A stretch of DNA of 64,000 bases, taken from contig DATFGQ010000034.1 of assembly GCA_035249305.1 (NCBI GenBank), positions 38,756-102,755 on the forward strand, in the 5' to 3' direction. The notes under the pieces were generated by a model. It saw only the letters and a program-made list of their open reading frames with translations, made no database searches and had not been told where the DNA came from. Below, in pieces: positions 21,501 through 29,142 of this stretch (the stretch's first letter is position 1; the number at the start of each line of letters is the position of its first letter). A program made the translations under genes and the position numbers. This DNA comes from DASUNP01 sp035249305. Its GTDB lineage: Bacteria; Acidobacteriota; Blastocatellia; UBA7656.

Positions 21501-22754
21501 ATCACTCTGACCTTCCGCTTGCAGGACGGCGATGATGACCTGGGGACATTCACAATCCCGTTCACACTGGGCGAGCTAGTCACTTCGCCGCCTGTCTTAA
21601 CAGAGAACTTTGACGGAGTGACGGCGCCTGCGTTGCCCGGCGGGTGGACGACGGCGCGTGCCGGCGCGGGCGCTAACCCGCCGCTGTGGGTGACCTCGAC
21701 CACGTCGAACAACACGCCGCCCAACTCCGCGTTCTCAAACGGGTCGACGACGCCGGGTGAAAACAGCCTGACCTCGCCGATCATCGCCGTGCCGAACGCT
21801 CCGGGGTTCGGGACCAATCCGGGTGTGCGGTTGTCGTTCCAGAACAACTTCAACTTCGAAGCAGGCTTCGACGGCGGCGTTCTGGAGATCAGCATCAACG
21901 GAGGCGCATTCCAGGACATACTGGCGGCCGGCGGCAGCTTCATCGAAGGAGGCTACAGCGGCGCCATAGGCGTCACAGACAGCGTGCTGACAGGGCGTCA
22001 GGCATGGACGGGGAGCTCCGGCGGCTTTATCGTGACGACCGTCGTGCTGCCGGCGGCCTCCTACGGCCAGAACGCGCAGTTGAGGTGGCGCACGGCCTTC
22101 GACACGGGGACAAACCCCGCGGGCGGCGGCCTGCGCATAGACACCGTCTCGGTCTTCGCCGCGACGCGAGTCTGTTGCGGAGGCGCGTGCGTGCTCTCTT
22201 GCCCTGCGAACATCACAGTGGCGAATGACCCGGGCCAGTGCGGCGCGATAGTCAACTTCCCCGCCGCGACGTTTACAGGGAACTGCGGCACGGTGACGGC
22301 CAGCCCCGCTTCGGGATCATTCTTCCCCGTAGGGACGACGACTGTGACCGTGACGGGCCAGCGGCTCGACGGCAGCTCAGACACCTGCACGTTCACCGTG
22401 ACGGTCAACGACACCGAAGCGCCTGTCGTCAGCGCCGCGACTGTAGACAAGCCGACGCTGTGGCCGCCCAACCACCAGATGGTGCCCGTTACGGTCAACT
22501 ACACGGCCACGGACAACTGTTCGGTGACCTGTACTCTGAGCGTGACGAGCAACGAGCCGGTGAATGGGTTGGGTGACGGCGACCAGGCGCCTGACTGGAC
22601 AATAATCGACGCGCATCACTTGCTCTTGCGCGCGGAACGTTCGGGCAAAGGCAGCGGCCGCATCTACACGATCACCGTCACCTGCAAGGACCCTGCCAAC
22701 AACACGGTCGTAAGGACAGTGACCGTGCGAGTGCCGAAGAACCAGGGCAACTAG
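18510..22754 (+). CDS. Giant exported BNR/sortilin-type propeller with HYR domain
   Basis: A 1414-residue exported protein. A signal peptide (about residues 1-34) is followed by a Lys/Arg-rich linker. A large sortilin/VPS10-like propeller region (about 165-930) has many Asp-box turns (STNGGANW, STDGGVTW, STNNGTTW, STDGGANW). A CARDB-like segment (about 940-1030) and a jelly-roll-like region precede a C-terminal HYR (Ig-like) domain starting at CPANITVANDPGQCG near 1230. No catalytic residues are apparent; such proteins probably bind surface glycans or proteins. The ATG at 18510 is chosen because TAAGGGAG lies 6 bases upstream and the signal peptide begins there; a start 14 codons earlier is possible. 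Confidence 0.82.
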   Translation: MKNNQRYAVFFATFTILAFLVLSFSSSASTQVKKSSTAAKKRTGDPRQAVERTVNRMKKRSADPKAKSSILIVEDQEVGEDEDPDLPPWMAGKIDKEAYLRLRGDYIDMLRGRPVNAPGDPREKAIEQMERQELQIRARAKNGLASPLITNWVFLGPAPIPLGQTSTTRVPVSGRTIAIAVHPTDPNTVYVGTAQGGLYKSTNGGANWTKLFEFQFESLAIGAITIDPTDSGIVYVGTGEPNLSADSFAGRGLYIIRNANSASPSLNGPFRLDGVGNDIFTGRAIGRIVVNPLDNNVIFLCTASGTGGNPNTTPTALPPRGIYRSTNAQSATPTFAQVQVTGIPTPNDRSMIDLASDLANPNLMIVSVVGATGDGGIYRTTNALDPTPTFTRTLTLPDGATNGRAELWLNRNGANVTVFAATGEISTVAAGGPNCAATTAGMVRRSTDGGVTWSTPLTGSTGFCGGQCFYDIAIAVTPDNATIHLGGSARGATGNCAPDVMKRSTNGGTSFARNDNTLHADSHALMIAPSDPNVVYAGNDGGIWRSTNNGTTWTTLNNADFSATQFQGVAQHPYDRFFLMGGTQDNGTNCLAADGVTWSHCRDGDGGYAIIDTNAQDTTNVLMYHTFFNQTNSQIGFERAQNTAANADGQLSGWTFRGCSGTVSNNGFRCADNVLFYAPMAQGPGNPNTIYFGTDRLYRSTNRGDTMTLVSQGPLIPSPLPTSLSGIVTTAIGISPEDDNVRIVGMRNGRVFATTTGATTMTDVTGANFPPPNPADAARNSIGAAVIDPNNKFTAYVSFTSFSPPLGQQIFKTTNLNDPVPTWTASSNGIPTVPVSSLAIDPQDSNIVYAGTDIGVYQSTDGGANWAPFGSGLPRVAVFEVEINNVQRVLRAATHGRGIWEIGIPGRLLPVLRNGGAALTAEGCSPANGVIDPGEDVTVAFSVSNIGPGPTLNLVVTLLATGGVTFPTGPVSYGAVQPNTVETRSFSFSNNGSCGDTITLTFRLQDGDDDLGTFTIPFTLGELVTSPPVLTENFDGVTAPALPGGWTTARAGAGANPPLWVTSTTSNNTPPNSAFSNGSTTPGENSLTSPIIAVPNAPGFGTNPGVRLSFQNNFNFEAGFDGGVLEISINGGAFQDILAAGGSFIEGGYSGAIGVTDSVLTGRQAWTGSSGGFIVTTVVLPAASYGQNAQLRWRTAFDTGTNPAGGGLRIDTVSVFAATRVCCGGACVLSCPANITVANDPGQCGAIVNFPAATFTGNCGTVTASPASGSFFPVGTTTVTVTGQRLDGSSDTCTFTVTVNDTEAPVVSAATVDKPTLWPPNHQMVPVTVNYTATDNCSVTCTLSVTSNEPVNGLGDGDQAPDWTIIDAHHLLLRAERSGKGSGRIYTITVTCKDPANNTVVRTVTVRVPKNQGN

Positions 22755-22778
22755 AGCAGACTGCGGTTTGCTTAAACC

Positions 22779-22809
22779 TGTGGGGGCAACTATTGTGGTT
22801 GCCCCCACA
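22779..22809. terminator. Hairpin terminator after the BNR/HYR gene
   Basis: TGTGGGGGCAAC (22779-22790) pairs perfectly with GTTGCCCCCACA (22798-22809) 25 bases after the stop. No long T-run follows. Confidence 0.65.
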
Positions 22810-22891
22810 GCCAATCCCTGTCAAGCATACTTATGCGCAGCACCTGTATTCAAGAGGGCTAATTTAGAAATTGTGATAGTATTCGATTACT

Positions 22892-23194
22892 ATGATCGAT
22901 GTTAAAGAGGCAGTGAAGATAGCTATTGGATACCTAAAGCAGTTGTATGAGCCTGCGCAGCTTCATGACATATTGCTTGAAGAGGTAGCATTGTCGGATG
23001 ATGAGAAGTATTGGTATGTGACACTAGGGTTCTCTAGGCCGGTAGCTTCAACAAACCCTGTGCAGGCTCTAAAAGAAACTATTCTGAAGAGCCAGAACAT
23101 AGTAGATCATACGAAATATCAAAGAGAATATAAGGTTTTTCAGATTGATGCTGCAACAGGCCAAGTCCGCTCAATGAAGATCAGAGCTGCATGA
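22892..23194 (+). CDS. Small protein preceding a PIN-domain gene
   Basis: A 100-residue protein I do not recognise. It is acidic to neutral, has a helical N-terminus (VKEAVKIAIGYLKQLY), and a beta-rich C-terminal half ending YKVFQIDAATGQVRSMKIR, reminiscent of PepSY-like strands. It overlaps the downstream PIN gene by the ATGA junction at 23191-23194, so the two are translationally coupled. Base composition is clearly lower in GC than the neighbourhood, suggesting acquisition. By position it could be the antitoxin or regulator of a two-gene module, but it has no recognisable DNA-binding motif. Confidence 0.6.
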   Translation: MIDVKEAVKIAIGYLKQLYEPAQLHDILLEEVALSDDEKYWYVTLGFSRPVASTNPVQALKETILKSQNIVDHTKYQREYKVFQIDAATGQVRSMKIRAA

Positions 23195-23691
23195 ACGACG
23201 AAATCCAACGATTGGTTGTTCGCTACGCTCGGAAGGGAATACTGATCGACACAAATATTCTCCTCCTGTATTTCATAGGCAGCTTCGATCAAAGCTTAAT
23301 CTCCAGCTTCAAGCGAACAGTTCAATTCACAGTTGAAGACTACAACACCTTGTTGCTCCTATTACAGATGTTCGACAGGCTTGTTACGACACCAAACATT
23401 CTCACTGAAGTCAGTAGTCTTTCAAATCAGTTAGGCCAGCCAGCAAGAACCTCATACTTTTACACCTTTGCTAAACAACTTGCATTGATGGAAGAGCATT
23501 ATGTTGCTAGTCGGGAGGTGGCGGCAGAAGACGAGTTTATTAAGATGGGCCTTACAGACGCAAGCATACTTAAGTTAACCAAGGATCATTATCTCGTCTT
23601 GACTGATGATTTTCGACTGTCACAATCTCTTCAGCATAAAGAGATAGATGTAATAAACTTCAACCATATCCGACCGCTGGGCTGGAGTTAG
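23191..23691 (+). CDS. PIN-domain-like protein
   Basis: A 166-residue protein with PIN-nuclease landmarks in order: GILIDTNILLLYF (first Asp, about residue 19), TPNILTEVSSL (conserved Glu, about 74), MGLTDASILKL (third Asp, about 118) and YLVLTDDFRLS (fourth acidic position, about 133). PIN domains are Mg-dependent RNases, often VapC-type toxins. This one is longer than usual (about 130). It is coupled to the small gene before it. The low GC content and isolation between housekeeping-type genes fit a mobile defence or toxin-antitoxin module. Confidence 0.72.
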   Translation: MNDEIQRLVVRYARKGILIDTNILLLYFIGSFDQSLISSFKRTVQFTVEDYNTLLLLLQMFDRLVTTPNILTEVSSLSNQLGQPARTSYFYTFAKQLALMEEHYVASREVAAEDEFIKMGLTDASILKLTKDHYLVLTDDFRLSQSLQHKEIDVINFNHIRPLGWS

Positions 23692-23838
23692 TACGTGGCG
23701 ATGCCGCACGCCCAACGAGAGCCTGCACAGGTCCGCGCGAAGTCAGTCTTGTATAAGCCAATAAATCCTGTAGGCCCGGTCGTCCCATTCGTTATCGCCT
23801 TGACCCGTCTGACCGCGATTGATCATAGTTGAATAGCT

Positions 23839-24219
23839 ATGACTAAACTCGCCGGACTCTTTCTAATCTTCCTGCTCTTTTCCTCTGCTCAGGGCGACGG
23901 CAAGAAGTCCTCTACGGCCCGAATCAATTGTCTTCCCGAAGGCTTTCAGATGACTGACGCAGTCTCTTACGGGGTTAACACAGGCGGGAAAGAAAAACAT
24001 ATTACCGTCGAGCAGAAGCTCTCGGAGCTGAAGGCGCGGTGCCGTCGAGGGAAGCTCGTTGACGGCAAGGGGCGGGAGATAAAGTTCTTTAGGCCCGCCT
24101 GCTTCGGCAATCCGCCGGCCGACTACCAGGAGATAAGAGACAGAGAGAGCCAGGAGCTTGCCCGGTTGCAGAAGAGCTACAACGTCATAATCTTTGAGTG
24201 CGACCCCCGCATACAGTGA
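23839..24219 (+). CDS. Small exported protein of unknown function
   Basis: A 126-residue product with a clear signal peptide (MTKLAGLFLIFLLFSSAQG). The mature part has four Cys (at about 30, 68, 88 and 121) that could form two disulfides, and is rich in Lys, Arg and Glu. No known domain is recognised. It stands alone between the PIN module and a heptad hairpin; the 147 bases before it hold nothing recognisable. Confidence 0.55.
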   Translation: MTKLAGLFLIFLLFSSAQGDGKKSSTARINCLPEGFQMTDAVSYGVNTGGKEKHITVEQKLSELKARCRRGKLVDGKGREIKFFRPACFGNPPADYQEIRDRESQELARLQKSYNVIIFECDPRIQ

Positions 24220-24269
24220 AGAGCCTCTCGGCGCGGCGTCGTTGACTCGGCTACCGCGATTTGATAAGA

Positions 24270-24345
24270 AGTCCTGAGTGCTGAGTCCTGAGTCCTGAGT
24301 AATTGTCTTTTACTCAGCACTCAGCACTCAGGACTCAGCACTTAG
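24270..24345. repeat. Heptad-repeat hairpin upstream of the thiolase gene
   Basis: TCCTGAG/TGCTGAG heptads (24270-24300) and the complementary arm (24312-24345) flank a short AT-rich loop. Unlike the nuo copies, the gene that follows has its own AAGGAG ribosome site outside the hairpin. Confidence 0.8.
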
Positions 24346-24361
24346 TAGTAAGGAGACAAAC

Positions 24362-25516
24362 ATGAAGAACTTGAGTGACCGCGTTGCGATCATCGGGATG
24401 GGCTGCACGAAATTCGGCGAGCACTGGGAGAAGTCTTCCGAAGACTTGATCGTCGAAGCCGCTTACGAAGCTTTTGAAGACGCAGGCATAGAGCCCGCCC
24501 AGGTCGAAGCCGCGTGGGTCGGCACGCTGACTTCGGGCATCTCGGGCCAGGCGCTCTCGCGCCCGCTCAAGCTCCAGTACATTCCCGTCACGCGCGTCGA
24601 GAACATGTGCGCGACGGGCCAGGACGCCTTGCGCAACGCTGCGTTTGCGGTCGCCGCGGGGGCTTACGACGTGGTCCTCGTCGCCGGGTTCGAGAAGCTG
24701 AAAGACACGGGATATTCCGGCTTGCCCGGCGCGGCATCGACCGTCATAGGCGCGGGCAACACCGCGCCCGGAGCTTTCGCGCTCGCCGCCAACCGCTACT
24801 TTCACCGCTACGGCATAGGCAAGGAAGAGCTGGCCAAGATCTCCGTGAAGAATCACTACAACGGCGCGCGCAACAAGAAGGCTCACTTTCAAAAGGAGAT
24901 CACGTTAGAGCAGGCGATGAAAGCCCCTATGATCGCTTCGCCCTTAGGGCTTCTGGACTGCTGCCCGACTACGGACGGCGCGGCGGCCGCCATCATTACG
25001 CGCACGGAGCTCGCGCCGCGCTTCAACAAAGAGTTCGTTACGATAAAAGCGATGGGCCTCGCCGTAGGCCCCGGCACGGGCCGCATGGACCCTGACTTCG
25101 ATTTCACGAGCTTTCCGGAGACTAAAGCGGCCGCCAAACAGGTCTACGACCAGCTTGGCATTCGCGACCCGCGCCGCGAAGTGAGCATGGCCGAAGTCCA
25201 CGACTGCTTCTCGATAACCGAGCTGATCATCTATGAAGACCTGGGGTTTTCCGAACCCGGCAAGGCCAAGGCCGACATCGACGCGGGCGCGTTCACGCTC
25301 GCCGGCGATCTGCCGGTCAACACCGACGGCGGTTTGAAATCGTTCGGCCACCCGATCGGCGCGAGCGGGCTTCGGATGCTTTACGAGATCTACAACCAGT
25401 TGCTCGGGCGAGCGGGCGAGCGGCAGATCAAAGAGATGAAGCTGGGGCTGGCGCACAACCTTGGCGGCAACCCCGGCTCGTTCACCTGCTCGATAATTGC
25501 GCTCGGCAACGTGTAA
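24362..25516 (+). CDS. Thiolase-family protein (SCP-x/lipid-transfer type)
   Basis: A 384-residue thiolase-fold enzyme. The nucleophile cysteine lies in VENMCATGQDALRNA near residue 83. VHDCFSITELI is near 280 and the catalytic histidine in GHPIGASGLRM near 328. The final active-site loop reads HNLGGNPGSFTCS rather than the CGGGG loop of classical biosynthetic/degradative thiolases, as in the SCP-x/non-specific lipid-transfer group. It heads an operon with a SnoaL-like protein and an acyl-CoA dehydrogenase, so it probably acts in CoA-thioester chain shortening or side-chain degradation. AAGGAG precedes the ATG. Confidence 0.85.
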   Translation: MKNLSDRVAIIGMGCTKFGEHWEKSSEDLIVEAAYEAFEDAGIEPAQVEAAWVGTLTSGISGQALSRPLKLQYIPVTRVENMCATGQDALRNAAFAVAAGAYDVVLVAGFEKLKDTGYSGLPGAASTVIGAGNTAPGAFALAANRYFHRYGIGKEELAKISVKNHYNGARNKKAHFQKEITLEQAMKAPMIASPLGLLDCCPTTDGAAAAIITRTELAPRFNKEFVTIKAMGLAVGPGTGRMDPDFDFTSFPETKAAAKQVYDQLGIRDPRREVSMAEVHDCFSITELIIYEDLGFSEPGKAKADIDAGAFTLAGDLPVNTDGGLKSFGHPIGASGLRMLYEIYNQLLGRAGERQIKEMKLGLAHNLGGNPGSFTCSIIALGNV

Positions 25517-25532
25517 TCAACGGAGGAGAGAG

Positions 25533-25937
25533 ATGGGAGAACAGGAGAACTTGAGTTTGATAAAGGAAGTCTACGCGGCTTTCGGGCGGGGCGATCTGCC
25601 CGCGATCTTAGGCGTGCTTACGGACGATGTCGAATGGATTCACCCGAGAGGCGATCAGATTCCATGGGGAGGCCAGCGGCGCGGCAGCGAAGAGGTGACA
25701 GGGTTTTTTGTCGCGCTCGGCCAGACCATAGATGTCGAGCGGTTCGAGCCCCAGCGTTTTCATGCGGACGGCGACGCGGTCATAGTCTTCGGGCGCGAGC
25801 GCATGCGCGTCAAAGCCACGGGGCGCAGCTATGAGGCCGCCTGGGCGCACGAGTTCATAATACGCGACGGCAAGATCGCAAGGTTCATTGAGTACACGGA
25901 CACGGCTTCGATAATCGACGGACTCGGCGAGGCGTAA
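25533..25937 (+). CDS. SnoaL-like / NTF2-fold protein
   Basis: A 134-residue alpha+beta barrel protein of the SnoaL/ketosteroid-isomerase-related kind: LIKEVYAAFGRGDLPAIL, then DDVEWIHP and a C-terminal EFIIRDGKIARFIEYTDT strand pair. The family includes isomerases, cyclases and non-enzymatic members. The ATG at 25533 follows GGAGGAGAG, an excellent ribosome site; it is 16 bases after the thiolase stop and 8 bases before the acyl-CoA dehydrogenase. It may process or bind the same acyl-CoA substrate. Confidence 0.82.
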   Translation: MGEQENLSLIKEVYAAFGRGDLPAILGVLTDDVEWIHPRGDQIPWGGQRRGSEEVTGFFVALGQTIDVERFEPQRFHADGDAVIVFGRERMRVKATGRSYEAAWAHEFIIRDGKIARFIEYTDTASIIDGLGEA

Positions 25938-25945
25938 CTAAAGCG

Positions 25946-27112
25946 ATGGCTTATAAGCTAAGCGAAGAAGAAGAGCTCGTGCTTGCCACGGTGAAGCGGT
26001 TTCTCGATCGCGAGGTCGCGCCCGTGGCGAGCGAGCTGGAGCACCGCAACGAGTACCCCACAGAGATCGTCGAGCGGATGAAAGAGATAGGGCTGTTCGG
26101 CGCAAACGTGCCGGAAGCCTACGGCGGGCAGGATTTGAGCTATACGGTCTTCGCGATGATCTTCGAAGAGATCTCGCGCGTGTGGATGGGGCTTGCGGGG
26201 ATACTCGGCACGCACACGGTTCTATGCGACGTGCTCGCGCGATTCGGGACCGAAGAGCAGAAGCAGAAGTTCTTGCCGATGCTCGCGCGCGGCGATAAGC
26301 GCGGGGCCATATGTTTGACGGAAGCGCACGCGGGCACGGACCTTCAAGCCATCCACACGACGGCCGTCAGGCATGGCGATCATTACAAGATCAACGGCGC
26401 GAAGATGTGGATAACGAATGCGCGCCGCGCCGAAGCTTTATTGATACTGGCGAAGACGGACAAGGCGGCAAGCCCCGCTTACCGTGGGATGAGCGCCTTC
26501 ATCGCCGAGAAGGGCGAGCCGGGCCTTACGGTGAGCCGCGACATAGACAAGCTCGGCTACAAGAGCCTGGAAACCTGTGAGCTGTTGTTTGAAGATTTCC
26601 GCGTGCCGGCCGAGAACCTGATCGGCGGGCGCGAAGGCGAGGGCTTCAAGCAGGTGATGACGGGCCTGGAAGCCGAGCGGCTGAACGTGGCGGCGCGCGG
26701 GCTCGGGGTCGCGCGCGCGGCGTTCGAAGAGGCGATCAAGTATTCGCAGCAGCGCAAAACGTTCGGCAAGCCCATCTGTGAGCATCAAGCCATACAACTG
26801 AAGCTGGCCGAGATGGCGACGAAGATCGAAGCTTCGCGGCTGTTGATTTATACGGCCGCGGAGAAGAAAGACCTGGGCGAGCGTTGCGACATGGAGGCGG
26901 GGATGGCGAAGCTGTTCGCGACCGAGACTGCTCAGGAGTGCTCGCTCGAAGCGATGAGGATATTGGGAGGCAACGGCTACGCCAAAGACTTCCCCGTAGA
27001 GCGGTATTACCGCGACGCGCCGCTTTTGATAATCGGCGGCGGCACAAACGAGCTTCAGCGGTTAGTTATCGCCCGCGCGCTGTTAAAGAAGTATTCGATC
27101 AACCCCTCCTGA
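25946..27112 (+). CDS. Acyl-CoA dehydrogenase family protein
   Basis: A 388-residue FAD-dependent acyl-CoA dehydrogenase. ICLTEAHAGTDLQAI (about 117) and MWITNARRAEALLILA (about 155) are the substrate/FAD signature regions, and the C-terminal helical domain ends in RYYRDAPLLIIGGGTNELQRL. At the place of the MCAD catalytic glutamate there is Gly (IGGGTNE rather than IYEGT). Instead GLEAERLNVAARG near residue 240 has a Glu where isovaleryl-CoA dehydrogenase carries its base, so the latter is the probable catalytic residue. Third gene of the thiolase operon. Confidence 0.88.
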   Translation: MAYKLSEEEELVLATVKRFLDREVAPVASELEHRNEYPTEIVERMKEIGLFGANVPEAYGGQDLSYTVFAMIFEEISRVWMGLAGILGTHTVLCDVLARFGTEEQKQKFLPMLARGDKRGAICLTEAHAGTDLQAIHTTAVRHGDHYKINGAKMWITNARRAEALLILAKTDKAASPAYRGMSAFIAEKGEPGLTVSRDIDKLGYKSLETCELLFEDFRVPAENLIGGREGEGFKQVMTGLEAERLNVAARGLGVARAAFEEAIKYSQQRKTFGKPICEHQAIQLKLAEMATKIEASRLLIYTAAEKKDLGERCDMEAGMAKLFATETAQECSLEAMRILGGNGYAKDFPVERYYRDAPLLIIGGGTNELQRLVIARALLKKYSINPS

Positions 27113-27296
27113 ACCGGGTATCCTTTTTCATAAATCACTCGTCTGACCGCCCACAAAGCCGCAAGATTGCGTAGTGTTAATTCCTAACATACAATTACGC
27201 CCGCTATGGATGCGTTTTGGGAGTGGTGGAATGGCCTCTCACAGGCTTTGCCCAAAAACTGCCCATAAAGTAGGGAAGTTGCCCAGAAAGTCTGTC

Positions 27297-27548
27297 TTAT
27301 CTGTCAACGCCATATTCGGCAAACAGAGTCGAGATAGAAATCTCTAGTGCGATAGCCAGTTTTTCTACATTCTCAATCGAGACGTTTCTTATACCGCGCT
27401 CAATATCCGCAACATAGGTCCGATGCAGACCTGACCTCTCCGCAAGCCCTTCCTGAGAGATACCAAGCTCGTGCCGCCGCTTCCTGACGGCGAGCCCTAA
27501 ACGTTCTTTTATCTTTGGTATCCCCTTGCGTTTGATGCGCTCATTCAA
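27297..27548 (-). CDS. XRE-family helix-turn-helix regulator
   Basis: An 83-residue HTH_3 protein. The DNA-binding unit runs LAVRKRRHELGISQEGLAERSGLHRTYVADIERG (about residues 19-52), followed by a short helix typical of controller (C) proteins and small autorepressors. The start is an in-frame TTG at 27548; the ATG at 27544 is out of frame and no in-frame ATG is near. A -10 ends about 12 bases upstream, leaving almost no leader, as in leaderless controller-protein mRNAs. No restriction-modification genes are visible alongside. Confidence 0.82.
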   Translation of the reverse strand: MNERIKRKGIPKIKERLGLAVRKRRHELGISQEGLAERSGLHRTYVADIERGIRNVSIENVEKLAIALEISISTLFAEYGVDR

Positions 27549-27559
27549 ACGGCTTGCAG

Positions 27560-27610
27560 ATTATACGTCTACAGGAAATAAGTGACAATTTAACTGCCAT
27601 GTAATATAAT
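27560..27610. promoter_or_regulatory. Overlapping divergent promoters
   Basis: Plus strand: GTGACA (27582-27587), 17-base spacer, TATAAT (27605-27610), facing the small gene at 27634. Minus strand: TTGTCA (27588-27583), 17-base spacer, TATAAT (27565-27560), facing the XRE gene. The two -35 hexamers occupy the same bases, so RNA polymerase can use only one at a time, and a single bound XRE dimer could control both. Confidence 0.65.
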
Positions 27611-27633
27611 CCACATAAAGGTCAGGGATAGAG

Positions 27634-27858
27634 ATGGGGGAAGAGAAACCACCGCGCAAGCGGAGAAATAAGAAGCCAAAGAACAATGTTATAGATTTTC
27701 CATTAGCAGGGATTAAATCAGTGGGCGGTGTAGATATAACGCCCTTACAGTTACTTGGCCTCTTGCTCAAATGCGTACTAAAGGACAGAATCACGGATGA
27801 GGAAGTTGATACTATCTGCTCGACGTACTACAAAGCGGTCAATCAGTGGTGGGAATAA
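27634..27858 (+). CDS. Small basic-headed protein of unknown function
   Basis: A 74-residue product with a strongly basic N-terminus (PPRKRRNKKPKNN) and a helical C-terminal half. No known domain is recognised. It has a consensus-like promoter just upstream, shared back to back with the XRE regulator, and AGGG 6 bases before the ATG. Its low GC content matches the XRE gene. It could be the regulator's target. Confidence 0.5.
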   Translation: MGEEKPPRKRRNKKPKNNVIDFPLAGIKSVGGVDITPLQLLGLLLKCVLKDRITDEEVDTICSTYYKAVNQWWE

Positions 27859-27919
27859 CAACTTCTTGCTTGATTCAGTCCAGTTATAATTGGGCAGGCT
27901 TGCCTAAGAACAAAGTGAC

Positions 27920-28159
27920 GTGGACGAGGCGCGGCGGCTTTATAGCGAGAGCCTTGAGATCAGTAAGAAACTCGGCGACCAAAGCGCCATGGCCAGCACC
28001 TTGCACCAGTTGGGCAGATTAGCGGAAGATGCTGGGGATAAAACAGAAGCCACCCACCTGTTTCGCGAAGCACTTAGCATCCAGGACAGGCTTGGCTCGC
28101 CATATGCAGAGATGACGCGACGGTCTTTGAAGAGAGTAGAGGGCGAATCAGGTGACTGA
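27920..28159 (+). pseudogene. TPR-repeat fragment
   Basis: About two tetratricopeptide repeats (EARRLYSESLEISKKLGDQ and EATHLFREALSIQDRLG) of the kind found at the C-terminus of large NB-ARC/TPR regulators. The frame is open only from 27908, there is no convincing ribosome site before the GTG at 27920, and the upstream repeats expected are missing. It is best read as the remnant 3' end of a larger TPR gene, though a 79-residue protein is possible. Confidence 0.45.
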
Positions 28160-28294
28160 ACTCTGACCGCAATCGGTTTGACACGGGCGAGGGCTCGGCG
28201 TAGGATGTGCCTACTTCATACTTTATGTCTTAATTCAGTGGAATGATTCTCTAATCAACCCTTTATTACGATTGTAAAATCGGAGGTGAAGATC

Positions 28295-29056
28295 ATGACC
28301 CTGAAAGGCTTAGCCGCTAGGATGGTCGTGGCGCTCGCGTTAGTCTGCTTCTGCGCGTCCACTTATGATTGGATCGAAGCCGCGACGCCTCAAAAAGTTC
28401 GCCCGCCCAGACCTCGCCTGGTCAGCCCGCAGAACGGTGATACCCTCATCGCCGGCGAGACGGTCTTTATCAGGTGGGAAGTCGATACTACGGGGATCAA
28501 CGTCCCTTTTTGTGAACAAGAGATTTTCCTGATACTCGACAACGGCAAATCCTATGAGCTGGTGGCGCGCGAGATCGGCGAAACCGTCCGCGAGATCGGC
28601 GAAACCGTCCGCGAGATCGAATGGACCGTCCCGAACAAACCGACTACACACGCTACGCTCTCGTTCGGCGCGGGCTGCGATCAGCGACCCTTCGCTTTTT
28701 ACGAGGGCCTCTTCCCACAAAGCCGCGAGGTCTTTCAGATACTCCCGCCCCGTAATTACGCGCCCGCGGTGACTCTGAAATCGTTGAAAGAGACAAACGC
28801 GCAGGCCGGCGACCAGATAGAGCTGAGCTGGGAAAGCTCGGTCGACCAGATAGACTTCTTCGAAGTCAAAGTCTCTTACAATCGCGGCAATCACTTCCAC
28901 ACGGTCGGCAAGACTTCTGACCGCAGCTTCACCTGGACCGTGCCCGAAGACATCCGAGGGACAGCCACCTTTAAAGTCATAGCGCGAAAAAAGGACGGCA
29001 CGCACGTCGAATCGGGCGCGGGCGATCAGTCTCAGATCAAAGTGCGAGACAAATAA
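28295..29056 (+). CDS. Exported two-domain beta-rich protein of unknown function
   Basis: A 253-residue protein with a signal peptide (about 1-29), then two Ig/fibronectin-like modules. The first starts PRLVSPQNGDTLIAGETVFIRW; the second starts NAQAGDQIELSWESSV. Both have the WTVP strand ending typical of Ser-Thr-rich cell-wall anchor-like repeats. The ATG at 28295 is preceded by GGAGGT at ideal spacing; the upstream GTG overlaps that site and is rejected. An exact 21-base duplication lies at 28571-28612. Confidence 0.72.
   Translation: MTLKGLAARMVVALALVCFCASTYDWIEAATPQKVRPPRPRLVSPQNGDTLIAGETVFIRWEVDTTGINVPFCEQEIFLILDNGKSYELVAREIGETVREIGETVREIEWTVPNKPTTHATLSFGAGCDQRPFAFYEGLFPQSREVFQILPPRNYAPAVTLKSLKETNAQAGDQIELSWESSVDQIDFFEVKVSYNRGNHFHTVGKTSDRSFTWTVPEDIRGTATFKVIARKKDGTHVESGAGDQSQIKVRDK
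28571..28612. repeat. 21-base tandem duplication inside a gene
   Basis: GAGATCGGCGAAACCGTCCG plus C is repeated exactly twice in frame, with a diverged third unit (GAGATCGAATGGACCGTCC). It encodes EIGETVR twice before EIEWTVP. Exact identity suggests a recent slippage event. Confidence 0.85.
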
Positions 29057-29060
29057 CTAC

Positions 29061-29126
29061 AGTGCTGAGTGCTGAGTCCTGAGTAAACGCTTTCACTCAG
29101 GACTCAGCACTCAGCACTCAGGACTT
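29061..29126. repeat. Heptad-repeat hairpin upstream of the S9 peptidase
   Basis: Left arm of TGCTGAG/TCCTGAG heptads begins 4 bases after the preceding stop codon; right arm ends at 29126, 16 bases before the next ATG. The peptidase's GGGGGAG ribosome site is outside the stem. Confidence 0.8.
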
Positions 29127-29142
29127 CTAATTTGGGGGAGAT

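Noticed and set aside
23700..23812. GCCCAAC after the PIN gene as an attC R'' box
   Set aside because: No matching GTTGGGC core before the module and no GTTRRRY with a pairing stem downstream.
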